The translations under genes were made by a program, and so were the position numbers. 64,000 bases of DNA from Frateuria_A sp035944355 (GTDB lineage Bacteria; Pseudomonadota; Gammaproteobacteria; Xanthomonadales; Rhodanobacteraceae): positions 62,001 to 126,000 of the forward strand of contig NZ_DASZBH010000010.1 in assembly GCF_035944355.1 (NCBI RefSeq). Reading direction: 5' to 3'. The notes under the pieces are model-generated. The model worked only from the letters and a program-made list of their open reading frames with translations. It ran no database searches and was not told the origin of the DNA. Shown piece by piece: positions 1 through 10,283 of this stretch (the stretch's first letter is position 1; every line of letters begins with the position of its first letter).

Positions 1-120
1 CTTGGCGATCGTCGCGGCATCGGCCTTGTTGACGTTCACCGGCGTAGCGGCGAAGGCCGGCAGGGCGAACGAGGCCGCGACGGCCAGCGCGGCGAGCAGG
101 TTGCTGAATTTCGTTTGCAT
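1..120 (-). CDS. ComEA-like helix-hairpin-helix protein, N-terminal part only
   Basis: The 5' end of a minus-strand gene that runs off the left edge. The 40 visible residues are a signal peptide (basic MQTK start, hydrophobic core, AFA cleavage site) followed by TPVNVNKADAATIAK. The VNVNKADA motif is the usual opening of a ComEA-type helix-hairpin-helix DNA-binding domain. Such small exported proteins bind DNA in the periplasm and many take part in natural transformation. A GGAGGG ribosome site lies 6 bases before the ATG, which supports the start. The rest of the domain lies outside the window, so the family is likely but not proven. Confidence 0.75.
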   Translation of the reverse strand, partial: MQTKFSNLLAALAVAASFALPAFAATPVNVNKADAATIAK

Positions 121-309
121 GGGTTTCCCTCCCTGGGTGGTCTGGACGATGGATGGGTCGACGGCATCGTTGCCGCATCTCCAGTGTGGCGGGCAGGGCG
201 ACTGGCCGCCGTCGGCCGGCGGCGTGGCGTCGGCGCGGATCGGTCTCCCCCTGGTGTCGGCGATGCCCCACCGGTTTGTCGGCTCGTCGCCGGTCGGCGT
301 GGGGTGCGC

Positions 310-318
310 TGGTACACT
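310..318 (+). promoter_or_regulatory. possible extended -10 promoter for the M20 peptidase gene
   Basis: TGGTACACT matches an extended -10 element (TGn plus TACACT) about 38 bases before the start codon of the M20 gene. I see no convincing -35 box. The 235-base gap separates two divergent genes, so it must hold promoters for both. Confidence 0.3.
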
Positions 319-355
319 AGGCCGCTTCCCCCGTACGTTTTGAAGGAGTCCGCCC

Positions 356-1789
<1,434 letters not shown>

Positions 1790-1793
1790 GTCC

Positions 1794-2486
1794 ATGGGCG
1801 AACCGGACGACACGCTCGCCGCCCGCTGGGCCGCCGTGCGCGCCCGTGTGGATGCGGCTTGCCGCGCGGCCGGCCGCGATCCGGCCGAGGTGGCGATCCT
1901 GCCGGTGAGCAAGACCTTCGGGCCGGAGGCGGTGCGCGAGGCGGCGGCGCTGGGCCTGGCGCGCTTCGGCGAGAACAAGGTGCAGGAGCTGCGCGACAAG
2001 TCCGCCGCGCTGGCCGATCTCTCCCTGCGCTGGGTGCTGATCGGCCACCTGCAGACCAATAAAGCCAAGGACGCGGCCCGCCTCGCCGGCGAGGTGCAGT
2101 CGCTGGACCGGCTGGAACTGGCCCAGGCGCTGCACCGGCGGCTGGATGCCGAGGGCCGCACGCTCGACGTGCTGGTACAGGTCAAGACCTCGCCCGAGGA
2201 GAGCAAGCACGGCCTGCCGCCGCATGCGCTGCACGGCTTCCTGGACCAGCTGGCCGGCTTGCCCAGCCTGCGCGTGCGTGGCCTGATGACCCTGGCCGTG
2301 CAATCGGACGACCCCGGCGCCGTACGCGCCTGTTTCCGCCAATTGCGCGAATTGCGCGATGTCGCCGCGTCGGAGGGACATGACCTGCCGCGCCTGTCGA
2401 TGGGCATGAGCGGCGACTTTCCCCTGGCGATCGCCGAGGGCGCGACCGAGGTGCGCATCGGCACCGCCATCTTCGGGCGGCGCTGA
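1794..2486 (+). CDS. yggS: YggS/PROSC family PLP homeostasis protein
   Basis: A 230-residue fold-type III PLP-binding protein. The PLP lysine is K40 in LPVSKTF, followed by the family signature FGENKVQE. Further family motifs are WVLIGHLQTNK, KHGLPP and a C-terminal LSMGMSGDFPLAI with GTAIFG. Family members bind pyridoxal phosphate without known enzymatic activity and keep vitamin B6 and amino acid pools balanced. In many proteobacteria yggS lies near pilT or proC; here it follows an M20 peptidase with almost no gap. Confidence 0.95.
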   Translation: MGEPDDTLAARWAAVRARVDAACRAAGRDPAEVAILPVSKTFGPEAVREAAALGLARFGENKVQELRDKSAALADLSLRWVLIGHLQTNKAKDAARLAGEVQSLDRLELAQALHRRLDAEGRTLDVLVQVKTSPEESKHGLPPHALHGFLDQLAGLPSLRVRGLMTLAVQSDDPGAVRACFRQLRELRDVAASEGHDLPRLSMGMSGDFPLAIAEGATEVRIGTAIFGRR

Positions 2487-2612
2487 ACGGCAACCGGCCG
2501 GCGGTCCCGCTCCCGGTATCGCGGTCCATGTCTCCCTAATTGTCGCGATTTCCCTGCGCTGGCGCGCTTGCGGGTGTGCGCCCAGTCACGCGCCTGCGTG
2601 AAGTTGTCGAAA

Positions 2613-2666
2613 CGCCAGGGTTTAGTTAACGTCAATCGAACAACCTGGCGGGAAGCCTTTGTTAAC
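2613..2666 (+). promoter_or_regulatory. repeated GTTAAC sites and inverted repeat upstream of the NlpC/P60 gene
   Basis: The 250-base gap before the NlpC/P60 gene has no gene of its own. It contains CGCCAGG (2613) and its inverse CCTGGCG (2644) flanking GTTAAC (2625), and a second GTTAAC at 2661. The two sites share the form TTnGTTAACnTC and sit 36 bases apart. Spaced palindromes upstream of a start codon suggest operator sites, but I recognise no known regulator. Confidence 0.3.
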
Positions 2667-2736
2667 TTCGGTCCCTCGTCGCCTCGTCTCCCGGCGTTGA
2701 CGGCCAAACCCCAGAACAGCAAAGGGATTTTCCCGC

Positions 2737-3378
2737 ATGCCCTTCCAGCGACCGATCGTAACCGCCGCCCTTTTCGCCGCGCTGTTCGCGATCGCGCCCG
2801 TGCATGCAGCCACTGAGAATTCCGCACGGACGCCGCTGTCGATGCCGTTGCTCGCGCCGATGCCGCTGGCCAGCCTGGCCCCGGCGATCGCCCGGGCGAC
2901 CCTGCCGGTCGACCCCTCGGCCTTGCTGTCGGCGGCACCTGCCAGCGACCCGGTCGCGGAAGCGGCTGACGAGGAGGATTCGGACCTGCGCGGGGCGCTG
3001 GTCGCGCTGGCGATGAAGCTGCGCGACGTGCGCTACGTGCGCGGTGGGCACTCGCCGACCACCGGTTTCGATTGCAGCGGTTTCGTCCGCTACGTGTTCG
3101 CGCATGCCATCGGCCTGCGCCTGCCGGCCAATTCGGCCGCGCAGTTCCTCGCCGGCATCAAGGTCAAGCGCGACGACATGCAGCCGGGCGACCTGGTGTT
3201 CTTCCATACCCGCGGCAAGAAGCGCATCTCGCACGTGGGCATCTACCTGGACAACGGCCGCTTCATCCACTCGCCCTCGGCGGGCAAGTCGGTGGAGGTT
3301 TCCAGCCTCGATGAAGGCTATTGGGCCAAGCGCTTCGCCGGCGCGCGGCGGCCCGAGGGCATCGCACAGAACGGTTAG
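2737..3378 (+). CDS. NlpC/P60 (C40) cell-wall hydrolase
   Basis: A 213-residue exported peptidoglycan endopeptidase. It has a signal peptide ending near VHA/ATE, a linker of about 60 residues rich in Ala, Pro and Leu, then an NlpC/P60 domain from about residue 85. Catalytic residues are visible: C113 in DCSGF, H166 in SHVGIY and the third polar residue H178 in FIHSP. Enzymes of this fold usually cut D-Glu to diamino acid bonds in the peptide stem. AAGGGA lies about 10 bases before the ATG. The gene stands alone between a 250-base upstream region and a clear terminator. Confidence 0.92.
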   Translation: MPFQRPIVTAALFAALFAIAPVHAATENSARTPLSMPLLAPMPLASLAPAIARATLPVDPSALLSAAPASDPVAEAADEEDSDLRGALVALAMKLRDVRYVRGGHSPTTGFDCSGFVRYVFAHAIGLRLPANSAAQFLAGIKVKRDDMQPGDLVFFHTRGKKRISHVGIYLDNGRFIHSPSAGKSVEVSSLDEGYWAKRFAGARRPEGIAQNG

Positions 3379-3408
3379 TGGGAAGCGCCACGGGGGTTTC
3401 CGCAGTCG

Positions 3409-3432
3409 GGCCGCCAACAGGCGGCCTTTTTT
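3409..3432 (+). terminator. rho-independent terminator of the NlpC/P60 gene
   Basis: A perfect 7-bp stem GGCCGCC / GGCGGCC with an AACA loop, followed directly by six T residues, 30 bases after the stop codon. Confidence 0.9.
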
Positions 3433-3509
3433 CATGGGCGTGCCGGCGCGCGTGGTCCGCGGCCGCAGGCCGATCGGTTACCCTTCACCGGATCACCACC
3501 GGATCGACC

Positions 3510-4160
3510 ATGCCCTTGCAGCTGCCTCCCGTCACCCGCAACCTGCTGATCGCCAATGTGGCCGTCTACCTGCTGCAGCTGTTGCTCGGCGACGTGCTGG
3601 TGGCGCATTTCGCCCTGTGGCCCTGGGGGCCCGATCATTGGGCGCAACTGGGCGACGGCGTCGTGGCGGTGGGCTTCCGGCCCTGGCAACTGGTGAGCTA
3701 TGCCTTCATGCACGGCGGCTTCCAGCACATAGCCTTCAACATGCTGGCGCTGTGGATGTTCGGCGGGCCGATCGAGCGGTTGTTCGGTAGACGCGAGTTC
3801 CTGCTCTACTACTTCGTCTGCCTGATCGTGGCGGCGCTGGCGCAACTGATGGTGGTGCAGTGGTTCACCCACGGCTTCTACCCGACGCTGGGCGCCTCGG
3901 GCGCCATCTTTGGCCTGCTGCTGGCGTTCGGCATGATGTATCCGCACGAGAAGGTCATGCTGATCTTCCTGCCGATCCCGATGCCGGCATGGCTGTTCGT
4001 GATCGGCTATGCCGCGGTCGAGCTGGTGCTGGGCGTCACCGGCACGCAGGCGGGCGTGGCGCATTTCGCTCACCTGGGCGGCATGCTGGGCGGCTACGTG
4101 CTGATCGAATACTGGCGCGGCCGCCTTCCCCTCAAACCCAAGCGCCGGCTGATGCGCTGA
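3510..4160 (+). CDS. rhomboid family intramembrane serine protease
   Basis: A 216-residue polytopic membrane protein with about six transmembrane segments. The rhomboid dyad is visible as S130 in GASGAIFG and a histidine in the C-terminal AHFAHLGG (H185/H188). HGGFQHIAFNM near residue 68 is the conserved L1-loop and TM2 motif. The ATG at 3510 is chosen because the reading frame upstream runs through the preceding terminator and has no rhomboid sequence. The gene ends 24 bases before the permease gene. Confidence 0.92.
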   Translation: MPLQLPPVTRNLLIANVAVYLLQLLLGDVLVAHFALWPWGPDHWAQLGDGVVAVGFRPWQLVSYAFMHGGFQHIAFNMLALWMFGGPIERLFGRREFLLYYFVCLIVAALAQLMVVQWFTHGFYPTLGASGAIFGLLLAFGMMYPHEKVMLIFLPIPMPAWLFVIGYAAVELVLGVTGTQAGVAHFAHLGGMLGGYVLIEYWRGRLPLKPKRRLMR

Positions 4161-4184
4161 TCCTTCCCACCTGACGGGCCTTAC

Positions 4185-5549
4185 ATGAGCGAGCAATTGC
4201 AGCGCCGGCTGACGCCGCGCCACATCACCTTCATGGCGCTGGGCATGTGCATCGGCGCCGGCCTGTTCCTGGGTTCGGCCAGCACGATCAAGCTGGCCGG
4301 GCCGTCGGTATTGATCGCCTACCTGTTCGGCGGCGCGATGATCTTCATCATCATGCGCGCGCTGGGCGAGATGGCGGCGCACGAACCGATCGCCGGCTCC
4401 TTCAGCACTTACGCGCACAAGTACCTGGGGCCGTTCGCCGGCTACCTGACCGGCTGGAACTACTGGGTGCTGATGATGGGCGTGGGCATCGCCGAGAGCA
4501 CGGCGGTGGGCATCTACATGAAGGACTGGTTCCCGGAGCTGCCGCAGTGGGTCTGGGCGTTCGCTTCCGTGGCGATGATCGGCGGCCTGAACCTGATGGC
4601 GGTGAAGGTCTACGGCGAGATGGAATTCTGGTTCGCGCTGATCAAGGTGCTCACCGTGGTGCTGATGATCCTGGGCGGCCTGGGCATCATCTGGCTGGGC
4701 TGGGGCAATGGCGGGCAGCCGGTGGGCATCTCCAACCTGTGGACACACGGCGGCTGGTTCCCCCACGGTTTCACCGGCATGGTGCTGGCGCTGCCCGTGC
4801 TGGTTTTCTCATTCGGTGGCATCGAGACCATCGGCATGGCGGCGGCCGAGGCCGCGCAGCCCGAGCGCACCATCCCGCGCGCGGTCAATTCGGTGATCTG
4901 GCGCATCCTGATCTTCTACATCGGCTCGCTGTTCGTGATCATGGCGATCTACCCGTGGAACGAACTGGGCACGCAGGGCAGCCCGTTCGTGACCACCTTC
5001 GCGAAGCTCGGCATCCCGCAGGCGGCGGGGCTGATCAACTTCGTGGTGATCACCGCGGCGCTGTCGAGCTTCAATTCCACCACTTTCAGCGGCAGCCGCA
5101 TGCTGCACAGCCTGGCGAGCAAGGGCCAGGCGCCCGTGGCGATGGGCCGCCTGAGCGGCAGCGGCGTGCCGGTGCGCGGCGTGCTGGTCACGATCTTCTT
5201 CCTGCTGCTTGGCGTGCTGCTCAACTACCTGGTGCCCGAGCGCATCTTCGGCATGATCATGTCGATCCTGGCGTTCAACACGGTATGGACCTGGGGCACA
5301 GTGCTGGTGGCGCACTGGCGCTTCCGCCGGCAGCAGGCCGCGCCGCTGCCGTTCCGGCTGCGCGTATGGCCGGCGAGCAGCGTGCTGGCGCTGGCCTTCC
5401 TGGCGTTCGTGCTGGTGATGCTGGGCTACAGCGCCGACACGCGCGTGGCGCTCTACGTGGGCGTGGCGTGGGTGGCCTTGCTGACCCTCGCCTACCGGCT
5501 GTTCGGGGTCGACCGGCGTATGCGCGGGCGACTGGCGACCGCGCCTTGA
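4185..5549 (+). CDS. APC superfamily amino acid permease
   Basis: A 454-residue, 12-TM transporter of the amino acid-polyamine-organocation superfamily. The start RHITFMALGMCIGAGLFLGS holds the TM1 GxG-type substrate loop. RALGEMA and the TM6 motif VLVFSFGGIETIGMAAAEA follow, the last with the sentence typical of the AAT subfamily (EAxxPERTIPRAV). It resembles ProY/AnsP/GabP-type proton symporters. The exact amino acid cannot be inferred. It may be expressed with the rhomboid gene upstream. Confidence 0.9.
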   Translation: MSEQLQRRLTPRHITFMALGMCIGAGLFLGSASTIKLAGPSVLIAYLFGGAMIFIIMRALGEMAAHEPIAGSFSTYAHKYLGPFAGYLTGWNYWVLMMGVGIAESTAVGIYMKDWFPELPQWVWAFASVAMIGGLNLMAVKVYGEMEFWFALIKVLTVVLMILGGLGIIWLGWGNGGQPVGISNLWTHGGWFPHGFTGMVLALPVLVFSFGGIETIGMAAAEAAQPERTIPRAVNSVIWRILIFYIGSLFVIMAIYPWNELGTQGSPFVTTFAKLGIPQAAGLINFVVITAALSSFNSTTFSGSRMLHSLASKGQAPVAMGRLSGSGVPVRGVLVTIFFLLLGVLLNYLVPERIFGMIMSILAFNTVWTWGTVLVAHWRFRRQQAAPLPFRLRVWPASSVLALAFLAFVLVMLGYSADTRVALYVGVAWVALLTLAYRLFGVDRRMRGRLATAP

Positions 5550-5565
5550 GGAGCCCGGCCGGCGC

Positions 5566-6258
5566 CTAGCCCAGCGCGAACTCGACCGCCGCGGCCGCGT
5601 GCAGGGCGGCGGTGTCGAACACGGGCACGCCCGCGTCGGCGTCGCCCAGCAGCAGGCCCAGTTCGGTGCAGCCCAGAATCGCGCCTTGCGCGCCGGCGCC
5701 GACGCCGCCCGCGATAAGTTCCAGCAGGTACTCGCGGGCCTGCGGGCGGAACTGTCCGGCGCAGAGTTCCTCGTAGATCAACCGATGCAATTCGGCCCGC
5801 CCGGCCGTTTCGGGCACCAGGCAGCGGACGCCGTGATCGCGCTGCATGCGGTCGCGGAAGAACGCTTGCTCCATGGTGAACGCGGTGCCGAGCAGCAATA
5901 CCGTGTCCAGCCCCTGCGCGCGGATCGCGTCGCCGGTGGCGTCGACAATGTGCAGCAGCGGCAGCGAGGTCGCCGCTTCCACGGCGTCGGCCACGCGGTG
6001 CATGGTGTTGGCGCCGATCAGGATGCAGTCGGCGCCGCCGGCCTCCAGGCGCCGGGCCGACTCGGCCAGCCGCGTTCCCGCGCCCTCCCAGTCGCCCTCG
6101 CGCTGGCAGGCGGCGATGACCGAGAAGTCCAGGCTGTCCAGCAGCAAGCGCGCCGAGTGCAGCGGGCCGAGGCGGTCGCGTACCCCACGGTTGATCAGGC
6201 GGTAGTACTCGACGGTCGATTCCCAGCTCATGCCGCCGATGAGGCCGATGGTGCGCAT
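5566..6258 (-). CDS. aspartate/glutamate racemase family protein with altered active site
   Basis: A 230-residue protein resembling E. coli YgeA along its whole length (MRTIGLIGGMSWEST start, RLINRGVRDRLG, HIVDATGDAI, GCTELGLLL, PVFDTAALHA). The C-terminal catalytic cysteine is present in GCTEL. At the N-terminal site the usual CTNTMH reads GANTMH, so both the cysteine and the threonine thought to act in YgeA are missing. It may racemise by another route, act on another substrate, or be inactive. The start MRTIG is preferred over an ATG 12 bases upstream because GGA lies 7 bases before it and it matches the family start. Confidence 0.85.
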   Translation of the reverse strand: MRTIGLIGGMSWESTVEYYRLINRGVRDRLGPLHSARLLLDSLDFSVIAACQREGDWEGAGTRLAESARRLEAGGADCILIGANTMHRVADAVEAATSLPLLHIVDATGDAIRAQGLDTVLLLGTAFTMEQAFFRDRMQRDHGVRCLVPETAGRAELHRLIYEELCAGQFRPQAREYLLELIAGGVGAGAQGAILGCTELGLLLGDADAGVPVFDTAALHAAAAVEFALG

Positions 6259-6338
6259 GCGAGTTTCCATTGGGTGGGAGCGGCAGTGTGGTCTGAAGGC
6301 GCGGGTTGCTCAACGCAGGGAGATTCCACTCCGGTTGT

Positions 6339-6435
6339 CCCCATCCGCCTGTCGGCGCTTCCCGGGGAAGGCTCACACGTGGGGATCGCGATCCTTCCCC
6401 GTTTACGGGGGAAGGTGCCCCAAGGGCGGATGGGG
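6339..6435. repeat. intergenic palindromic repeat, copy 1
   Basis: CCCCATCCGCC (6339-6349) and its exact inverse GGCGGATGGGG (6425-6435) bracket a second hairpin CCTTCCCC / GGGGAAGG (6393-6414). The element fills most of the 200-base gap between rapA and the racemase gene. Related copies occur at 9381 and 57798. This is the architecture of REP/BIME-like elements. Confidence 0.75.
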
Positions 6436-6458
6436 AAGCCTTGCGGTAAGGCCCAACC

Positions 6459-9296
6459 TCACCGCAACGCCAGAAAATCGGGGCTAGCCACGAAGCGCAC
6501 CGCATCAAGCCGCAGGCGCGACTGCGGCAAGGCGGCGAGCAGTGCCTGGCGTTCGGCCTCCAGCGTAGCGATCTCGGCCGGGTTGATCGAGGGATTGACC
6601 TCGCGCAACGCGCGCAGGCGCGAGAGCTCGGCGTCCAGCGTGGCCGTGGCCTGGGCAAGCGCCTCGTCGATGTGCTCGCGGACGCGCTGGCCGGCGATCG
6701 CCTCGGCCTTTTCCAGCATCGGCGGCACCAGCTTGGCGAGGAACTTGCGGTAGCGCGGCACCTCGATGTTGCGGTCGGCGGCCTTGCGCACGGCTGCCTC
6801 GCTGGGCTCGAAGCCGGCGCGTTCGGCCAGCCGCGTGTCGATGGTGACCGACAGCGGCAGCGTGGGCAGGAAACGCTCGGCGTCGAGCGCGCGGTCGGCC
6901 ACGCATTCGAGCAGGAACACCGCCTGCAGCAGCGCGCTGCGCGGCGGCAGCGCGTCGTCGACCATGAAGGCGGCGTTGCCCTGTTCGCCGGACAGGGCCA
7001 GGTCCAGCGCGCCCTGCACCAGCGGGTGGTCGAAGCGCAGCAGCGGCAGCTCCTCGCGCGCGAGCGCCACCTCGCGGGCGAAGGTGGCCGAGAGCGGGCC
7101 CTCGGCGAAGCCGGGCAGGGCGTCGGTGGAAAGGTACTGGGGATCGAGCAGCAGCACCTGGCCGCCGAGTTCCTCGGCGTGGATGCCGAATGCTTCGAGC
7201 AGGCGCTGCACGTAGGCGTCGCGCGAGGGATCGACGTCCTCGCGGCGGAACGCCTGGCCCAGCTCGTCGGCGTGCGGGTCGCGGCTGGCGGCCAGTTCCA
7301 GCAAGTGATCGCGGCCGGCGCGGATCAGCGCGGCCAGCTCCTCGTGGGTGGCGCGCGTGTCGGCGAGCAGCGCGTCCAGTTCCTGGTCGCGGCCATCGGC
7401 GTTGCGCGCGTGTTCGTCGGCCAGGCGCACCAGCGGCTCGCCGTAGCGGCGCAGCAGCTCGCGCCCGTCGGCGGGGCTGGAACGGAAGGCATCGATGCCT
7501 TCGTCGTACCAGCGCGCCAGCACGTGCTGGGCGCTGTCCTCGACGGCGAGGATGTGGATGGCGATGTCGTGGGCCTGGCCGATGCGGTCCAGGCGGCCGA
7601 TGCGCTGCTCGAGCAGGTCCGGATCCAGCGGCAGGTCCCACAGGATCAGCCGGTGCGCGAACTGGAAGTTGCGGCCTTCCGAGCCGATTTCCGAGCACAG
7701 CAGCAGGCGTGCGCCGTCGGGCTGGGCGAAGAAGGCGGCGTTGCGGTCGCGCTGCACGATGCCCAGGCCTTCGTGGAAGCGTGCGATGCCGGCGCCGGTG
7801 CGGGTGCGCAGCGCTTCCTCCAGCGCGAGCACCTTGGCCTGGCTGCGGCAGATCAGCAGGAACTTGTCGCGCGGATGCGCATCGAGCAAGGCGACCAGCG
7901 CGGCCAGGCGCGGGTCGTTGGCGTAATCGAGCTCCAGCGCCGGCGGCGGTTGCTGGATGTCGGCATGGAATTCGGCCAGCAGCGCCTGGCGTGCGTTCTC
8001 GTCCAGCGCGTCGGCCTCGATCGGCTGCCACTCGGGTAGGCGGCGCGGGAAGCCGCCGATGCCGGCGCGGCGGTTGCGGAACATCGCGCGGCCGGTGCCG
8101 TGGCGGTCGATCAGCGCGTCGAGCAGCTCGCGCGCGGCCGGGCGCGTGGTGTCCTGCAGCAGCCCCAGCAGCGCGGCGTCGCCGGCGAAGATCTCGCGCA
8201 GCGTGGCAAGCTGCGCCTCGTCCAGCGGCTCGCCCGACTGCAGGCGATCGGCGATCGGCGAGAGTGCCTGGAAGCGATCGGCCTCGGCCAGGTAGGCGCC
8301 CAGGTCGTGGTAGCGCTGCGGATCGAGCAGGCGCAGGCGGGCGAAATGGCCGCTGCGGCCCAATTGCTCGGGCGTGGCGGTGAGCAGGATCACGCCAGGC
8401 GTCTTGGCCGCCAATTGCTCCACCAGCGTGTAGCGCGGACTGGCGGCCTCGGGCGACCAGGCGAGGTGGTGGGCCTCGTCGACGATCAGCAGGTCCCAAT
8501 CGGCGTCGACCAGCTGGCGCGCGCGCTTGGGGTTGTCCTCCAGGAAGCGGAAGTCGGCGATGACCAGTTGTTCGTCTTCGAACGGATTGCCCGCCGGGTC
8601 GGACTGCTCCAGCGCCTCGCAGCGCTCCTCGTCGTAAATGGCGAAGCTTAGATTGAAGCGGCGCAGCAGCTCGACAAACCACTGGTAGACCAGCGTGTCC
8701 GGCAGCAGCACCAGCACGCGCGAGGCGCGGCCGGTGGCCAGTTGGCGGGCGAGGATCATGCCCGCCTCGATGGTCTTGCCCAAGCCGACTTCGTCCGCCA
8801 GCAGCACGCGCGGCGGCCTGCGCGAGGAGGCGATGCCGGCCACGCGCAACTGGTGCGGCACCAGGCCGATGCGCGCCGCTGCGAGGCCCCAGGTCGGCGA
8901 GCGGCGCGCCTGCGCGCGGCGGCGCAGGCCTTCCAGGCGCAACTCGAACTGCGCCACCGGATCGGTGCGGCCGCCGACCAGGCGGTCGTCGGCCTGGCTC
9001 ACGCTCTGTTCGTCGTCGAGCTGGCCCTCGTGCAGTTCGCGGCCTTCGCCGCGGTAGATCAGCAGTTCCTCCTTGATCTCCACCCGTTCGACCAGGAAGG
9101 CCACGCCCTTGCCGGCCACGCGCTGGCCGGGACGGAATTCGGCGCGCACCAGCGGGGCGGAGTCGATCGCGTAGGGGCGCAGCACGCCGGCCTTGGCGAA
9201 CAGCACCTGCACGCCGCGCCCCTCCACCCGCAGCACGGTGCCCAGGCCCAGTTCGGGTTCGGCAGTGGAGATCCAGCGTTGACCGGGTACGAACAT
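6459..9296 (-). CDS. rapA: RNA polymerase-associated helicase RapA (SWI2/SNF2)
   Basis: A 945-residue ATPase, close to the usual length of about 970. N-terminal Tudor-like domains (residues 1-100, starting PGQRWISTAEPELGLG) precede the SNF2 helicase core. Walker A is ADEVGLGKT (168-176) and the DEAH box is VDEAHHL (272-278). The second helicase lobe carries EIGSEGRNFQFAHRLILWDLP and QRIGRLDRIGQ. RapA binds RNA polymerase and helps recycle it by reactivating stalled post-termination complexes. The gene is monocistronic, with a repeat element on either side. Confidence 0.96.
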   Translation of the reverse strand: MFVPGQRWISTAEPELGLGTVLRVEGRGVQVLFAKAGVLRPYAIDSAPLVRAEFRPGQRVAGKGVAFLVERVEIKEELLIYRGEGRELHEGQLDDEQSVSQADDRLVGGRTDPVAQFELRLEGLRRRAQARRSPTWGLAAARIGLVPHQLRVAGIASSRRPPRVLLADEVGLGKTIEAGMILARQLATGRASRVLVLLPDTLVYQWFVELLRRFNLSFAIYDEERCEALEQSDPAGNPFEDEQLVIADFRFLEDNPKRARQLVDADWDLLIVDEAHHLAWSPEAASPRYTLVEQLAAKTPGVILLTATPEQLGRSGHFARLRLLDPQRYHDLGAYLAEADRFQALSPIADRLQSGEPLDEAQLATLREIFAGDAALLGLLQDTTRPAARELLDALIDRHGTGRAMFRNRRAGIGGFPRRLPEWQPIEADALDENARQALLAEFHADIQQPPPALELDYANDPRLAALVALLDAHPRDKFLLICRSQAKVLALEEALRTRTGAGIARFHEGLGIVQRDRNAAFFAQPDGARLLLCSEIGSEGRNFQFAHRLILWDLPLDPDLLEQRIGRLDRIGQAHDIAIHILAVEDSAQHVLARWYDEGIDAFRSSPADGRELLRRYGEPLVRLADEHARNADGRDQELDALLADTRATHEELAALIRAGRDHLLELAASRDPHADELGQAFRREDVDPSRDAYVQRLLEAFGIHAEELGGQVLLLDPQYLSTDALPGFAEGPLSATFAREVALAREELPLLRFDHPLVQGALDLALSGEQGNAAFMVDDALPPRSALLQAVFLLECVADRALDAERFLPTLPLSVTIDTRLAERAGFEPSEAAVRKAADRNIEVPRYRKFLAKLVPPMLEKAEAIAGQRVREHIDEALAQATATLDAELSRLRALREVNPSINPAEIATLEAERQALLAALPQSRLRLDAVRFVASPDFLALR

Positions 9297-9380
9297 CGTG
9301 CCGCCGCGCTTTGCATGAAGGGGCGCCGATTATCCGCTCCTGAAGGTGTAGAGGGAACCGCTGGCCTGCGTGCCGATCGG

Positions 9381-9499
9381 TCCCGTTCGCGGGAGAGGTG
9401 ACGAAGGGCGGATGGATGCTTGCGAAGCTCACCCTGAGCATTTCGCCCACGAGCGTCCCATCCGCCTGCCGGCGCCACCCCCGCGTTCGCGGGGAGGGA
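9381..9499. repeat. intergenic palindromic repeat, copy 2
   Basis: Two hairpin units in opposite orientation: TCCCGTTCGCGGGA followed by GACGAAGGGCGGATGG, then CCCATCCGCCTGCCGGCGCC followed by CCCCGCGTTCGCGGGG. The GGCGGATGG core and the flanking GC-rich stem match copies 1 and 3. The rest of the 278-base gap between piuC and rapA holds no gene that I can support. Confidence 0.75.
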
Positions 9500-9574
9500 C
9501 TCGATGCGGGTACTGTGGCCGATTCGCTCGCCCGCCGTCGTGAGGAAACGACGCGCAGCGAGCCATCGGCCAGC

Positions 9575-10252
9575 TCAGGTCTGCGACCAGCGCCGCAGCA
9601 GATTGTGGTAGATGCCGGTGAGCTGCAGCACGGCTCGCGCGTCGGCACCGCTTTGGGTCAGCCGCTGGATGGAAGTGTCCAACTCCAGCAGCAGCCGCCG
9701 CTGGCCATCGTCGCGGACCAGGCTCTGTACCCAGAAGAACGCCGCCAGGCGCACGCCGCGGGTGACCGGGCGCACCTCGTGCAGGCTGCCGGACGGGTAG
9801 ACGATCGCGTCGCCGGCCGGCAGCTTGACCTCGTGCTCGCCGTACAGGTCGCTGACGACCAGTTCGCCGCCCTCGTAGTCCTCCGGTTCGCTCAGGAACA
9901 GCGTGCACGACACATCGCTGCGCAACTGTCCGCCCTCGGGCAGCGCCATCACCGCGCCGTCGACGTGAAAGCCGTAGTGGCCGCCATCCTCGTAGCGGTT
10001 GAAACGCGGCGGCAGGATGCGCTGCGGCAGCACGGCGGCATGGAACAAAGGGTGACGCGCGACCGCTTCGCCCACCTCGCGGCCCAGCTCCGGGCGCAGT
10101 GGCGAGGTGTCGGGCAGTTGCAGGTTGCGCTTGACCTGGGCGCCCTGAGCGCCCACCGTCTCGCGGCCGTCCGTCCAGGCGGCGCCGTCCAGCGCGGTGC
10201 GCAGGCGCGCAAGCTGCGCGCGGTCGAGGATCCCGGGAATGTGCATCAGCAT
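9575..10252 (-). CDS. piuC: PKHD-type Fe(II)/2-oxoglutarate oxygenase, PiuC/YbiX family
   Basis: A 225-residue cytosolic oxygenase. The iron triad is H96-x-D98 in GFHVDG and H158 in SLHEV; R168 in RGVRLAAFFW binds 2-oxoglutarate. The conserved RFNRYEDGGHYG segment precedes the triad. The gene follows the TonB-dependent receptor gene by 31 bases on the same strand, the arrangement of fiu-ybiX and piuA-piuC. Its role is tied to iron-siderophore uptake, but the substrate of this family is not established. GGGAG lies 6 bases before the chosen ATG; an ATG two codons later is also possible. Confidence 0.93.
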   Translation of the reverse strand: MLMHIPGILDRAQLARLRTALDGAAWTDGRETVGAQGAQVKRNLQLPDTSPLRPELGREVGEAVARHPLFHAAVLPQRILPPRFNRYEDGGHYGFHVDGAVMALPEGGQLRSDVSCTLFLSEPEDYEGGELVVSDLYGEHEVKLPAGDAIVYPSGSLHEVRPVTRGVRLAAFFWVQSLVRDDGQRRLLLELDTSIQRLTQSGADARAVLQLTGIYHNLLRRWSQT

Positions 10253-10283
10253 GGCGCTCTCCCGCCGTGGTGGCCGTGGCCGA

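Noticed and set aside
6505..9648. A 1047-residue open frame overlapping rapA
   Set aside because: It is a GC-rich shadow in another frame of rapA, almost all Arg, Ala, Gly and Pro, with no domain; rapA has all helicase motifs.
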